DNA from: Prochlorococcus sp. AG-363-L02
GTDB lineage: Bacteria; Cyanobacteriota; Cyanobacteriia; PCC-6307; Cyanobiaceae
Direction: 5' to 3'
Assembly: GCA_003280185.1 (NCBI GenBank)
Contig: QCFP01000023.1
Location: 1-11,552, forward strand
Length of the DNA stretch: 11,552 bases
This document shows positions 1 to 6,665 of the stretch, one piece after another. Below the pieces are notes generated by a model. The model was not told the DNA's origin, did not search any database, and saw only the letters and a list, made by a program, of their open reading frames with translations. The position numbers were made by a program, and so were the translations under genes. Each line of letters begins with the position of its first letter. The first letter of the stretch is position 1.

Positions 1-119
1 ACGAGAGAGTAGACCTCCGTCTCTCGGACTCTTCTAGCGATCAACTCGGAATATTGCGAGCCAAAATCGAGAATAACTATCGCAGCCTGTCGCTGCCCGT
101 TTGACTGAATAGAAGGCAT
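1..119 (-). CDS. guaA: GMP synthase (glutamine-hydrolysing), N-terminal fragment
   Basis: GuaA converts XMP to GMP using ATP and glutamine in the cytoplasm. Only the first 39 codons lie in the window, reading leftward from an ATG at 117-119; the rest is cut off at position 1. The visible protein contains the start of the class-I glutamine amidotransferase domain, with [20 protein letters not shown] at about residues 13-32, a sequence typical of GuaA N-termini. The gene lies 54 bases downstream of the cbiD stop on the same strand, so co-transcription with cbiD is plausible. The call is firm from the motif even though the synthetase domain cannot be seen. Confidence 0.93.
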   Translation of the reverse strand, partial: MPSIQSNGQRQAAIVILDFGSQYSELIARRVRETEVYSL

Positions 120-173
120 ATATCCTAAATCTTTTAAAAAGAAACACTAAGACCCTTCAGAGTAGATAAAAAC

Positions 174-1334
174 TCATGGGACGTCCTCCCAATGAACACC
201 CAAAGAGCCAAGGAGTTCCATCCCATTTGGACCTACCCATCGCAAACACCTCTCCCGATCAAACAAAGCAGAGCCGACTTTGATGGACCATGATCCATAT
301 CTCGCAATATAAATCAAACTTTTCATCTCAACCTCAACAGCCAATCTATTCCATAATTTGCTTGCTAAATCAGGTTGTTCCTTACTAAGCACACGAAAGG
401 CTGCTTCCATTGATTCAGCATCAGCAATTAACCTGATCACCGAAACAGATAATTCTTCCTTGACTGCTAAAGAGGTCAGGATTTCAAGACGAGCATCTGC
501 TAAATGATGATGTGTATGAAATACACCACCAGCTAACTTAACTAATTTGCCATGGTAACCAAATAACAAAAGTTCTTTAACACCAACTTCAGCAGCAGCA
601 ACTAAGGCGGGTCCCAACCAATTACCTACCTTAAGGATCAAATTGAATGGTATCCCAATCTCTTGAGCCAATAGCAATCCATTCTCTCCAATAACAAAAA
701 CAAATCGACCCTCAAAATGATTCTGGACACTCTGTTCTCGAAGTTTTTGTAGAGTCTTTTGAAGCTGGTCAGGAGAAGCACTATCTTGCACTTCGGCCTG
801 AGTACCTATCAAAGCTAAGCCATCTACAACACCAAAAGAAGCATTACTAGTTTTAATCGCCAAGTCTTTGCCTTTTGGCAAAACAATTTCAAGCCTTAGT
901 GAAGATCCATCAGGTACTAATGAACGTAAATTTACTTTCAACAACTCCTTTGCAAAAGATGAAAGGCAAATATCACCATTTTCCTGATAAGTCCCAACTC
1001 CTATTCCAGGGATAATTTGAAGCCAATCATCCCCATAATCTTGAAATTTTTCACTAGAAAGTCCTGCTGTATCTGCATCTGTCCATTGCACAAATACCCA
1101 GATTTCAAGACCTCGCGTTAAATCTAATGAAGCACCTGACTGACAATAAGCAATCGCAAAAGCTTGCTTACCTTCATTCAACCTGCCCGAAAATCTAACT
1201 GGCACATCTCGGGGTCCTTTCCCGTCTAATAAATTAAGACTCTGCGATGAAGAGAAAGGCCTTCCTCGCAATGTTTCTAATGCGGATTTGGCAGCTGCTG
1301 CTGCCCAAACAGGAAGGACTAATCCTTTGTCAAT
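174..1334 (-). CDS. cbiD: Cobalt-precorrin-5B C1-methyltransferase (CbiD)
   Basis: CbiD methylates C1 during anaerobic (early cobalt insertion) cobalamin synthesis, using S-adenosylmethionine in the cytoplasm. The C-terminal half shows the strongly conserved block GNWLGPALVAAAEVGVKELL followed by LLFGYHGKLVKLAGG and HTHHHLADARLEIL. LDLTRGLEIWVFV in the N-terminal third also fits the family. The start is a problem. The first usual start codon is TTG at 1269-1271 (365 aa), but the family-typical segment GLVLPVWAAAAAKSALETL lies upstream of it in the same open frame, which stays open to a TAA at 1392-1394. No ATG, GTG or TTG occurs in that extension. I set the start at ATT (1332-1334), just before that segment, giving 386 aa; ATA at 1350-1352 is another option. 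The gene is divergent from the aminotransferase and probably shares its upstream region. Confidence 0.9.
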   Translation of the reverse strand: MDKGLVLPVWAAAAAKSALETLRGRPFSSSQSLNLLDGKGPRDVPVRFSGRLNEGKQAFAIAYCQSGASLDLTRGLEIWVFVQWTDADTAGLSSEKFQDYGDDWLQIIPGIGVGTYQENGDICLSSFAKELLKVNLRSLVPDGSSLRLEIVLPKGKDLAIKTSNASFGVVDGLALIGTQAEVQDSASPDQLQKTLQKLREQSVQNHFEGRFVFVIGENGLLLAQEIGIPFNLILKVGNWLGPALVAAAEVGVKELLLFGYHGKLVKLAGGVFHTHHHLADARLEILTSLAVKEELSVSVIRLIADAESMEAAFRVLSKEQPDLASKLWNRLAVEVEMKSLIYIARYGSWSIKVGSALFDRERCLRWVGPNGMELLGSLGVHWEDVP

Positions 1335-1405
1335 AGCGCAATGTTTTTCTATGGGAACTAACCAGAGGCTAACTTTTAAAGTGTCATCCGTTTAATCCAG
1401 AGACC

Positions 1406-2554
1406 ATGCAGGACAAACTAACCCTGATGATCCCTGGTCCTACACCAGTACCAGAAACTGTACTCAAAGAGATAGGACGCCACCCTATTGGCCATAGGAG
1501 TAGTGAGTTTCAAAACCTTGTACAACGAACTACTGAACAACTGAAATGGTTGCATCAGACCACTAATGAAGTTCTAGTCCTGACTGGGAGTGGAACTGCT
1601 GCAATGGAAGCAGGAATCATCAATACTTTAAGTAAAGGAAACAAAGTGTTATGTGGTGAAAATGGAAAATTTGGAGAGCGATGGGTCAAAGTCGCCAAGG
1701 CATATGGACTCGATGTAACAGTCATCAAAGAAGAATGGGGTAAACCGCTCGATCCAACTAAATTCAAAAACGAACTAGAAAATGACAAAAACAAAGAAAT
1801 ACGTGCAGTAATAATTACACACTCCGAAACATCAACAGGCGTCATAAATGACCTAAAAACAATTAGTGAATATGTACATAGATATGGCAATGCTCTAATA
1901 ATTGTAGATTGTGTTACAAGTCTTGGAGCTTGCAATGTCCCTATGGATGAATGGGAACTTGATGTCGTTGCATCTGGCTCTCAAAAGGGATATATGATCC
2001 CACCTGGTTTAAGTTTTGTAGCTATGAGTAAAAGAGCTTGGAAAGCTTATGAACGATCAGATTTGCCAAAATTTTACCTTGACCTAGGTCCCTATAAATC
2101 TACTTCCTTAAAAAATAGCAATCCTTTTACTCCTGCAGTAAACCTATACTTTGGCCTAGAAAAATCACTCACAATGATGCAAGAAGAGGGCCTTGCAAAT
2201 ATCTTCAATAGACACTCTCGACATAGAAGTGCGATTCAAGCTGCAATGCACGCAATTAAATTGCCTTTGTTTGCAGCTGAAGAACATGGCAGTCCTTCTA
2301 TAACAGCTATAGAACCACAATTTATTAATGCAGAAGAACTTAGAAAAACAGTTCTAAACCGTTATGACATCCTTTTAGCAGGAGGACAAGATCATCTCAA
2401 AGGAAAAGTTTTTAGGATTGGTCATTTAGGATTTGTAAATGATAGAGATATTTTGACAGTGATCGCTGCTATTGAAGGCACTTTAGATGCTTTAAGCATA
2501 CATAAAACAAATCCAGGTGCAGGAATAGCTGCAGCAGCTAGAATATTAGCCTAA
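1406..2554 (+). CDS. Class-V PLP aminotransferase (serine/alanine-glyoxylate type)
   Basis: A 382-aa fold-type I aminotransferase. The N-terminus MIPGPTPVPETVLKEIGRHP and the GSGTAAMEAGI loop (about residues 61-71) are typical of alanine-glyoxylate / serine-pyruvate transaminases. D168 in IIVDCVTSLGA should contact the pyridine nitrogen of PLP, and K194 in GSQKGYMIPPG is the expected Schiff-base lysine. Length is usual for the family. Its likely role is glyoxylate transamination in photorespiration, although substrate cannot be read from sequence. Cyanobacterial homologues have often been labelled 'soluble hydrogenase small subunit', which I regard as a historical misnomer. The ATG at 1406 directly precedes the conserved N-terminus; no strong Shine-Dalgarno is seen. 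A tRNA-Gly follows 44 bases downstream. Confidence 0.9.
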   Translation: MQDKLTLMIPGPTPVPETVLKEIGRHPIGHRSSEFQNLVQRTTEQLKWLHQTTNEVLVLTGSGTAAMEAGIINTLSKGNKVLCGENGKFGERWVKVAKAYGLDVTVIKEEWGKPLDPTKFKNELENDKNKEIRAVIITHSETSTGVINDLKTISEYVHRYGNALIIVDCVTSLGACNVPMDEWELDVVASGSQKGYMIPPGLSFVAMSKRAWKAYERSDLPKFYLDLGPYKSTSLKNSNPFTPAVNLYFGLEKSLTMMQEEGLANIFNRHSRHRSAIQAAMHAIKLPLFAAEEHGSPSITAIEPQFINAEELRKTVLNRYDILLAGGQDHLKGKVFRIGHLGFVNDRDILTVIAAIEGTLDALSIHKTNPGAGIAAAARILA

Positions 2555-2578
2555 AAGCAACCCAAATTTATGCAAGTC

Positions 2579-2587
2579 TGTTAGTAT
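2579..2587 (+). promoter_or_regulatory. Putative extended -10 promoter of tRNA-Gly
   Basis: The sequence TGTTAGTAT ends 11 bases before the tRNA 5' end. It reads as an extended -10 (TG-N-TAGTAT, four of six matches to TATAAT), and no recognisable -35 element lies 17 bases upstream, as can happen with extended -10 promoters. The same 11-mer, CTGTTAGTATA, occurs in front of the 39-codon ORF at 3055. Inference from motif and position only. Confidence 0.4.
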
Positions 2588-2598
2588 ATGTAAAAGTT

Positions 2599-2670
2599 GC
2601 GGGTGTAATTCAGCGGTAGAATGTCAGCTTCCCAAGCTGAACGTCGCCGGTTCGATTCCGGTCACCCGCT
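2599..2670 (+). tRNA. tRNA-Gly (anticodon CCC)
   Basis: All four arms fold. The acceptor stem pairs GCGGGTG (2599-2605) with CACCCGC (2663-2669), with discriminator T at 2670. The D stem is ATTC/GAAT. The anticodon stem TCAGC/GCTGA encloses the loop TTCCCAA, giving anticodon CCC, which decodes GGG. The T arm is GCCGG-TTCGATT-CCGGT. The total is 72 nt with a 5-nt variable loop. The CCA end is not encoded, as is common in cyanobacteria. A U discriminator is normal for bacterial tRNA-Gly. Confidence 0.97.
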
Positions 2671-2679
2671 TGCTAGGTA

Positions 2680-2749
2680 AATAGCATCAGTTCCAAGCTG
2701 AGAATATTTTACATGCTATTAATTTATTAGTCTTGCTCAATGCTAATAA
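2680..2749. terminator. Inverted repeats after tRNA-Gly, possible terminator region
   Basis: Two AT-rich inverted repeats lie between the tRNA and the end of the convergent small gene. AATAGCAT (2680-2687) pairs with ATGCTATT (2713-2720), and TTATTAG (2724-2730) pairs with CTAATAA (2743-2749) across a 12-nt loop. Either could end transcription from one side. Neither has a GC-rich stem with a clean T tract, so the terminator call is weak. Confidence 0.3.
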
Positions 2750-2757
2750 CCAGTAGC

Positions 2758-2949
2758 CTAGCTTCTTGGTTTAATTAATTGAAGAACTTGAGGACCCACT
2801 GCTCCAGCACGACGTTCCTGATCTAAGGCCCTAAGAATCAACATTCCTGCTGCATCTATATCACCAGCTTCAGCCTTAAGGCATGCAGCATCAAAGAAAC
2901 TTAAAGCAGCTTTAAAATAAGCCTCACGTTTACTATGCGAAGCAACCAT
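2758..2949 (-). CDS. Small conserved hypothetical protein (63 aa)
   Basis: A 63-aa soluble, probably helical protein, starting at the ATG at 2947-2949. It has an alanine-rich middle (LSFFDAACLKAEAGDIDAAG) and the C-terminal block ERRAGAVGPQVLQLIKPRS, which resembles a small family of unknown function I associate with marine picocyanobacteria. That resemblance is from memory and was not searched. No signal peptide or membrane segment is visible. It converges on tRNA-Gly and has about 330 bases upstream without another minus-strand gene, so it is probably transcribed alone. Function unknown. Confidence 0.75.
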   Translation of the reverse strand: MVASHSKREAYFKAALSFFDAACLKAEAGDIDAAGMLILRALDQERRAGAVGPQVLQLIKPRS

Positions 2950-3039
2950 TTGAAATCAAGTTCTTAGAATAGTGTAAGTCAAGTCTTCTTAAATGAGGTT
3001 CTTCAATTAAAGCTGAAATTAGATTCTATTTAACACTGT

Positions 3040-3045
3040 TAGTAT
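3040..3045 (+). promoter_or_regulatory. Putative -10 element before the 39-codon ORF
   Basis: TAGTAT preceded by TG-T forms the same extended -10 as the one ahead of tRNA-Gly; the shared 11-mer here spans 3036-3046. A start site about 7 bases downstream would fall 2-3 bases before the ATG at 3055, giving a leaderless mRNA. Weak on its own; the duplication of the motif is the main support. Confidence 0.3.
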
Positions 3046-3054
3046 ACAACAGCA

Positions 3055-3174
3055 ATGTCAAAATATGTAGAAACCAATTCAAGTCAGAACCTCTTAGCAG
3101 AGGAAAGCAAAAAAAGTAATAATCTTGCTACTTATTTCAAAAATCTTGATGGATACCGTAAAAAGTTTTCTTAG
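3055..3174 (+). CDS. Possible small protein (39 aa), unidentified
   Basis: An ATG-started ORF of 39 codons in an otherwise gene-free gap of about 330 bases. The protein begins MSKYVETNSSQNLL, continues with a charged stretch EESKKSNN and ends YFKNLDGYRKKFS. It is hydrophilic and basic at the C-terminus, with no membrane segment or signal peptide. A promoter-like extended -10 lies only 10 bases before the ATG, which suggests a leaderless transcript, and there is no Shine-Dalgarno. I do not recognise the protein. The composition is protein-like, but 39 codons can occur by chance in AT-rich DNA, so this is tentative. Confidence 0.35.
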   Translation: MSKYVETNSSQNLLAEESKKSNNLATYFKNLDGYRKKFS

Positions 3175-3244
3175 GTTTGCAATAAATAATCATTATATCC
3201 ACTCTTGATGAGGTAGCAATCGGATCATTTCATAACACTTTAGG

Positions 3245-3265
3245 CAATTGCACTAATTGCAATTG
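3245..3265. terminator. Perfect 8-bp hairpin after the 92-aa gene
   Basis: CAATTGCA (3245-3252) and TGCAATTG (3258-3265) form a perfect stem with a 5-nt loop, 11 bases beyond the stop of the minus-strand gene at 3277. Position suits a transcript end, but there is no T tract on the minus strand after it, so it could instead be an mRNA-stabilising hairpin. Confidence 0.35.
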
Positions 3266-3276
3266 TCAGTCATGCA

Positions 3277-3555
3277 CTAAGCCGCAAGTGTTTCCTCTTC
3301 ATCCGACCATGACTGGTCAACATTTTCAGGTGGGCTTGAGGTTGCCAACAATTCCTGGCAATCCCTAAGAAGTTGCTCAACACCATCCAACATTGCTAAT
3401 TCCTCCTCAGAAGGTTCCTGCTGAGCTTTATTCAACTGCAATTCAAGAACCTCTTGTCGTTGCTCAAGCCTCACCAAACGCTGAGACAATGCATTAATTG
3501 TCTGGGCAAGATCTTCTGCTGTTCTAGTAATCCTGAAAGAGCATGACGAAGGCAT
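3277..3555 (-). CDS. Small coiled-coil protein (92 aa), function unknown
   Basis: The N-terminal block MPSSCSFRITRTAEDLAQTI runs into a heptad-like helix (INALSQRLVRLEQRQEVLEL, about residues 20-39), then a second helix around LDGVEQLLRDCQELL and a very acidic tail. This suggests a soluble coiled-coil protein that pairs with itself or a partner. The frame is open further upstream to a GTG at 3586-3588 (103 aa), but I prefer the ATG at 3553-3555 because the region that looks conserved begins there. The family is not named; I think similar proteins occur in other marine cyanobacteria, without a search to prove it. Confidence 0.65.
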   Translation of the reverse strand: MPSSCSFRITRTAEDLAQTINALSQRLVRLEQRQEVLELQLNKAQQEPSEEELAMLDGVEQLLRDCQELLATSSPPENVDQSWSDEEETLAA

Positions 3556-3695
3556 CGCAATAAGTTGCACTACTTCAGATGACAACACATAGAAGAGACA
3601 ATCTCAAGTCCTCATAGAACTTGTTTTGAAAGCAAGAACTGAATCCAAAGAGATCTGTATGCGGAAAGATCATGTGAAATTTAAGGCCGTTTTAA

Positions 3696-4038
3696 CTACC
3701 TTTTTATGGAACATTAATCGGGTTGCTGACTGTGCGAAGTGGAATCCCTGCTGCTCCGCTAGCAAGAGCAATTTTTCGAGCAGGGATCGCAAGTATGAAT
3801 GGTCAAATTAAAAACAGGCCTTTGAACGGTTAAAGGAACAGGCCTTAATAGAGAAGCTTTAGAACAAATCCAAAACCTTTGGACACCAGCCTTCCTAATC
3901 ACTATCACGCTAATAACATACAGACATTGGTATTGGCTATGGAGCAGCCGCTAACTTGGTATTGATACAGTCGTATCACTTTTAGGTGAAGCCGCAGGCG
4001 GTATTAGTGGAATGAGCCTTGTAGGAGAAGAGTTTTAA
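3696..4038 (+). pseudogene. Decayed gene, membrane-protein-like, unidentified
   Basis: No intact gene is seen between 3589 and 4206, but protein-like stretches follow one another on the plus strand in shifting frames. Codons from 3696 to 3830 read LPFYGTLIGLLTVRSGIPAA and end in MNGQIKNRPLNG before a TAA at 3831. Skipping one base gives KGTGLNREALEQIQNLWTPA and FLITITLIT from 3832. From 3926 another frame reads IGIGYGAAANL. The frame of the second piece resumes after a TAA at 3952-3954 with LGIDTVVSLLGEAAGGISG and SLVGEEF, stopping at 4036-4038. The order, glycine/alanine-rich helices and loss of one base at the first junction suggest a former small membrane protein with at least one frameshift and a nonsense or second frameshift. 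Sequencing error is the alternative. I cannot name the family. Confidence 0.45.
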
Positions 4039-4206
4039 GTAAATGCTGCAGTTGCTAGTCTTCATCCTGTAAGACTAATCAGAGTCCTTTTGTACTGGCT
4101 CTAAGAATGAAGCTTTGAGGAACTCTTAGAAATAAAACCCCTGATCAGGCCTGGACAGAATCTAAAGAGTAGATAAGTTTATCAAAAATATCTTTGCTAT
4201 CCAGCC

Positions 4207-4623
4207 ATGAAAGCAAATAACACCTTCCAAAAATTTTCACTCCTACTACTTGGCATTTCAAGCATTGGGCTTTTGACCTCCTATGCAAAAGCAAGTGAAC
4301 TAAACACTCAAGGAGGTAAAGGGGCAAAGGTCTATTGCTATATGCGCAGTAATGGCAATGCACATGAAGTCAGCTGGGATGCCTCATATGCACTACTTAA
4401 GAGGCAATCAAATAGCATGTTTAAAACATCTCCTAAACATGCTGCAGTAATGATCACCGAAGCTGTAGTCCAAGATCCAGACAAATATCCCAATTGTGGA
4501 CAATATCTTGGAGATCTATTCTCACCAAACAAAATAAAAGAAGAAATTGCCAACATGCAAGATAGTGGAACCAACCAAAAGACTCAATACGACTCAAATA
4601 GTGCTAGTCGCTACAGCTACTAA
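4207..4623 (+). CDS. Exported DUF6554-like protein (138 aa)
   Basis: The N-terminus is a clear signal peptide: MKANNTFQKF, a hydrophobic stretch LLLLGISSIGLL, and a likely cleavage after AKA (residues 27-29). The mature part holds GAKVYCYMRSNGNAHEVSW and YALLKRQSNSMFKTSPKHAA followed by VMITEAVVQ, which I recognise as the pattern of the cyanobacterial DUF6554 family (recalled, not searched). Cysteines at 44 and 97 (YPNCGQYLGDLF) could form a disulfide in the periplasm or thylakoid lumen. The tail is polar and low in complexity (SNSASRYSY). Function unknown. The next gene starts 14 bases downstream on the same strand, so the two are probably co-transcribed. Confidence 0.8.
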   Translation: MKANNTFQKFSLLLLGISSIGLLTSYAKASELNTQGGKGAKVYCYMRSNGNAHEVSWDASYALLKRQSNSMFKTSPKHAAVMITEAVVQDPDKYPNCGQYLGDLFSPNKIKEEIANMQDSGTNQKTQYDSNSASRYSY

Positions 4624-4637
4624 CTTAGACTGATAAA

Positions 4638-5012
4638 GTGCTCAAAATACTAATCCTATTAAGCATAACAATACTTCAAATAGGTTGTCGTGAAAAGGGA
4701 GATATGTCGACAATAAATTCACAACTATCATCCAACTCATGCTTGGAAGGTATAAATCTGAGCAAGCTAGAAATAGCCTTAGATAATTGTAATAAAATTA
4801 TCGAAAAATATCCAAATAGTGCTCTAGCACTAAATGCAAGATCCATGCTATTCATACTATTAGATGAAGATGATCTTGCATGCAAAGATATAGAGAAAGG
4901 TATTTCTCTTATTAAAAATAAAACCATCACAAATGACCGTCTCCTAATTCACGAGCTCAAAACTCGTCACAAAAACTGCATACAAAGTCGAACCATTTCC
5001 GACAATGACTGA
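4638..5012 (+). CDS. Putative membrane-anchored TPR-like protein (124 aa)
   Basis: The protein starts at a GTG and opens with a short hydrophobic segment MLKILILLSITILQIGC. The cysteine at position 17 suggests lipid attachment, but Q at -3 makes the lipobox non-ideal. The mature region looks like one or two tetratricopeptide helices: LSKLEIALDNCNKIIEKYPN followed by SALALNARSMLFILLDEDDL, matching the usual spacing in which a proline ends a repeat. Four cysteines (36, 50, 82, 113) occur after residue 17. The start is supported by the signal-like segment; the next methionine, at 23, would remove it. It probably forms a pair with the upstream exported protein. Its last 46 bases overlap, tail to tail, with the helicase gene. 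Role unknown. Confidence 0.65.
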   Translation: MLKILILLSITILQIGCREKGDMSTINSQLSSNSCLEGINLSKLEIALDNCNKIIEKYPNSALALNARSMLFILLDEDDLACKDIEKGISLIKNKTITNDRLLIHELKTRHKNCIQSRTISDND

Positions 5013-6517
5013 CGCTCTATAGAAACTTGTCTATTCCCTAAAAATAAATCAATCCTTTTTTCCTTATTTTCTATAGTTGCATCAACTAACTGATCAGCAA
5101 TTCCAAGCTGCAGCCAATGACTTTTTAATGGCCATTTGCTGCCTATTCGATGGCAACGATCTTCTGCTTGATTGACATCGCCTGGTGTCCATGGACGTTC
5201 TAATAAGACAACATGATTTGCCTTCATAAGATTTAGCCCAAGACCGCCAGATCCATAGGTTGTGAGCAACAAAGAACTTGGATTAGATTGAAAACGTTTT
5301 ATAGATTTATCACGCTCTTTAATACTCTGCCTACCTGTCACTAATTCACCTCCCAATCGTCTTCTAAGAAGAATTAAAGGGGTAACAAAGCTACTAAAAC
5401 AAACAACAGATTGATCTTTATCAATAATTCCTTTTATCAGAGAATAAGCTTCTGGTAACTTAAACTCTGCACCAATCTGTCGAAGAGCAGTTAGCAAAAC
5501 TAATGATTCGGTTTCGGAGCGAACCAAACCTTGTTGGACACGAAAACGATAATCATCAATCACTAAGGAAACTCTTCGTTCAAAACCCAAGGCTTTTGCA
5601 GAGTCAAGTTTAACTGGATATTTAATACGGGTTTTTGGAGGTAACTTTATAAGATTTAGTTTGCGACGCTGCAAGATAAATGAAGCTGTAACTTCATGAA
5701 GTTCAAGCAAATTTTGGTGTTGATCATCAACAAAATCTCTGTGAAATTTTTTTTTATTTGAAGCAATAGGATGCTGCATTGCAGCTAATAAAGGAAAAAG
5801 TTGCGATGGATATCCGTTTTTAATGGGTGTTCCAGTTAGTAGCCAAATTGCTCGCAACCTTGGATGACGGGATAAACGTAATAATGCTTGTGTTCTATTA
5901 GCTTTAATTGATTGAGCAAAATGTGCTTCATCTACAATTAAAACTGTTTCTTGATTGGGTAAATCTCTAGGGAGAGAGGCCCAGCTTTTCAGAATTATTG
6001 GAAGATCAATTGCGTTTGCCTCTTCAGTCCAAAGTGAATGAAGGCATGAAGGAGCAATAACCATGACAAGTGCATCAGTTGATCTAACAATCGCTTGCGA
6101 GGCTAAAAGAGCAGTCAGTGTTTTCCCTAAGCCCATCTCATCAGCAAGCAAAGCAGCTTTGCGAGATAGAAGCCAACTAACAGCAAACCGCTGATGAGGG
6201 AAAAGGCTCCTGCCATCAGGCAACTCTCGATCTAGGGACGCAGCAACCATCAATTGCTCATGGCTAGGCAGTGGCCCCAAGGGATGTCTAACCAACTGCA
6301 GCCAGCGAGCTAAGTCATTTGTCACTAAAAACCGTGAACCAAGTTGCTCAAGAAGCTCTTGTGCAGCAGATAAAGGGAACTGCCAACCTTCCTGAACGCC
6401 ATTCCATGTTCCCTTGGGCCTCACTTTCTTCAACTGAGCATCAGTCACCCCATCGAATGGAAAAACCACCTTAAGCAAACCATCTGCAGAGAGATCTAAA
6501 TAACAACTAGGAGCCAA
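4967..6517 (-). CDS. SNF2-family DNA helicase with HARP-like N-terminus
   Basis: A 516-aa superfamily-2 ATP-dependent DNA translocase. Visible motifs in order: Walker A DEMGLGKT (126-133), DEAH box VDEAHF (195-200), motif III TGTP (228-231), motif V GSGGLGLNL (422-430) and motif VI QAEDRCHRIG (450-459). The first 65 residues (LLKVVFPFDG, GTWNGVQEGWQFPLSAAQEL) resemble the HARP domain that precedes the motor in SMARCAL1-type annealing helicases, which rewind or regress DNA forks. It is compact, lacking large inserts. The start is TTG at 6515-6517: a TAG lies three codons upstream and the HARP-like region begins right after it. An HNH nuclease is divergent 148 bases away, pointing to a repair or fork-processing role. 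Restriction or defence roles are possible but nothing nearby supports them. Confidence 0.88.
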   Translation of the reverse strand: MAPSCYLDLSADGLLKVVFPFDGVTDAQLKKVRPKGTWNGVQEGWQFPLSAAQELLEQLGSRFLVTNDLARWLQLVRHPLGPLPSHEQLMVAASLDRELPDGRSLFPHQRFAVSWLLSRKAALLADEMGLGKTLTALLASQAIVRSTDALVMVIAPSCLHSLWTEEANAIDLPIILKSWASLPRDLPNQETVLIVDEAHFAQSIKANRTQALLRLSRHPRLRAIWLLTGTPIKNGYPSQLFPLLAAMQHPIASNKKKFHRDFVDDQHQNLLELHEVTASFILQRRKLNLIKLPPKTRIKYPVKLDSAKALGFERRVSLVIDDYRFRVQQGLVRSETESLVLLTALRQIGAEFKLPEAYSLIKGIIDKDQSVVCFSSFVTPLILLRRRLGGELVTGRQSIKERDKSIKRFQSNPSSLLLTTYGSGGLGLNLMKANHVVLLERPWTPGDVNQAEDRCHRIGSKWPLKSHWLQLGIADQLVDATIENKEKRIDLFLGNRQVSIERQSLSEMVRLCMQFL

Positions 6518-6523
6518 AGAAAT

Positions 6524-6572
6524 CTATGCCACTTTGCCGTAATGAATCCAAATTTACTCTCACTAGGCATAG
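6524..6572. promoter_or_regulatory. Inverted repeat in the helicase/HNH divergent gap
   Basis: CTATGCC (6524-6530) and GGCATAG (6566-6572) form a perfect 7-bp inverted repeat separated by 35 bases, between two divergent genes. The arms lie just upstream of the helicase start. It could be a protein binding site or a leader hairpin; it could also be chance. The remainder of the 148-bp gap shows no clear promoter. Confidence 0.25.
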
Positions 6573-6665
6573 TTGCAAGAGTCATAGGAAAAATAACGCA
6601 ACCTACGTCAAATATGGAAATTGAAACATTCAATGCATTGACTAGCCGCACAAGCACGGCAAACT

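Noticed and set aside
1555..1935. 126-codon minus-strand open frame inside the aminotransferase
   Set aside because: Antisense shadow of a well-supported gene; no domain or start signal.
2670..2950. tRNA-Gly as an integration hotspot with an attachment site
   Set aside because: No repeat of the tRNA 3' end, integrase or foreign cargo is found in the window.
3626..3811. Open frame of 61 codons on the plus strand starting with TTG
   Set aside because: Cys/Trp-rich, no recognisable domain, weak start, and a different overlapping frame (from 3696) reads much more like protein. Probably part of the decayed region rather than a gene.
3958..4038. Possible lanthipeptide/bacteriocin precursor, because of the double-glycine-like GEAAGGISG near a C-terminus
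   Set aside because: The residues after the Gly-Gly contain no cysteine, no nitrile-hydratase-like leader is seen, and no maturation or export gene is present.
4145..4574. Minus-strand open frames of 72 and 78 codons under the exported DUF6554-like gene
   Set aside because: Antisense shadows of a gene with a clear signal peptide and family pattern.
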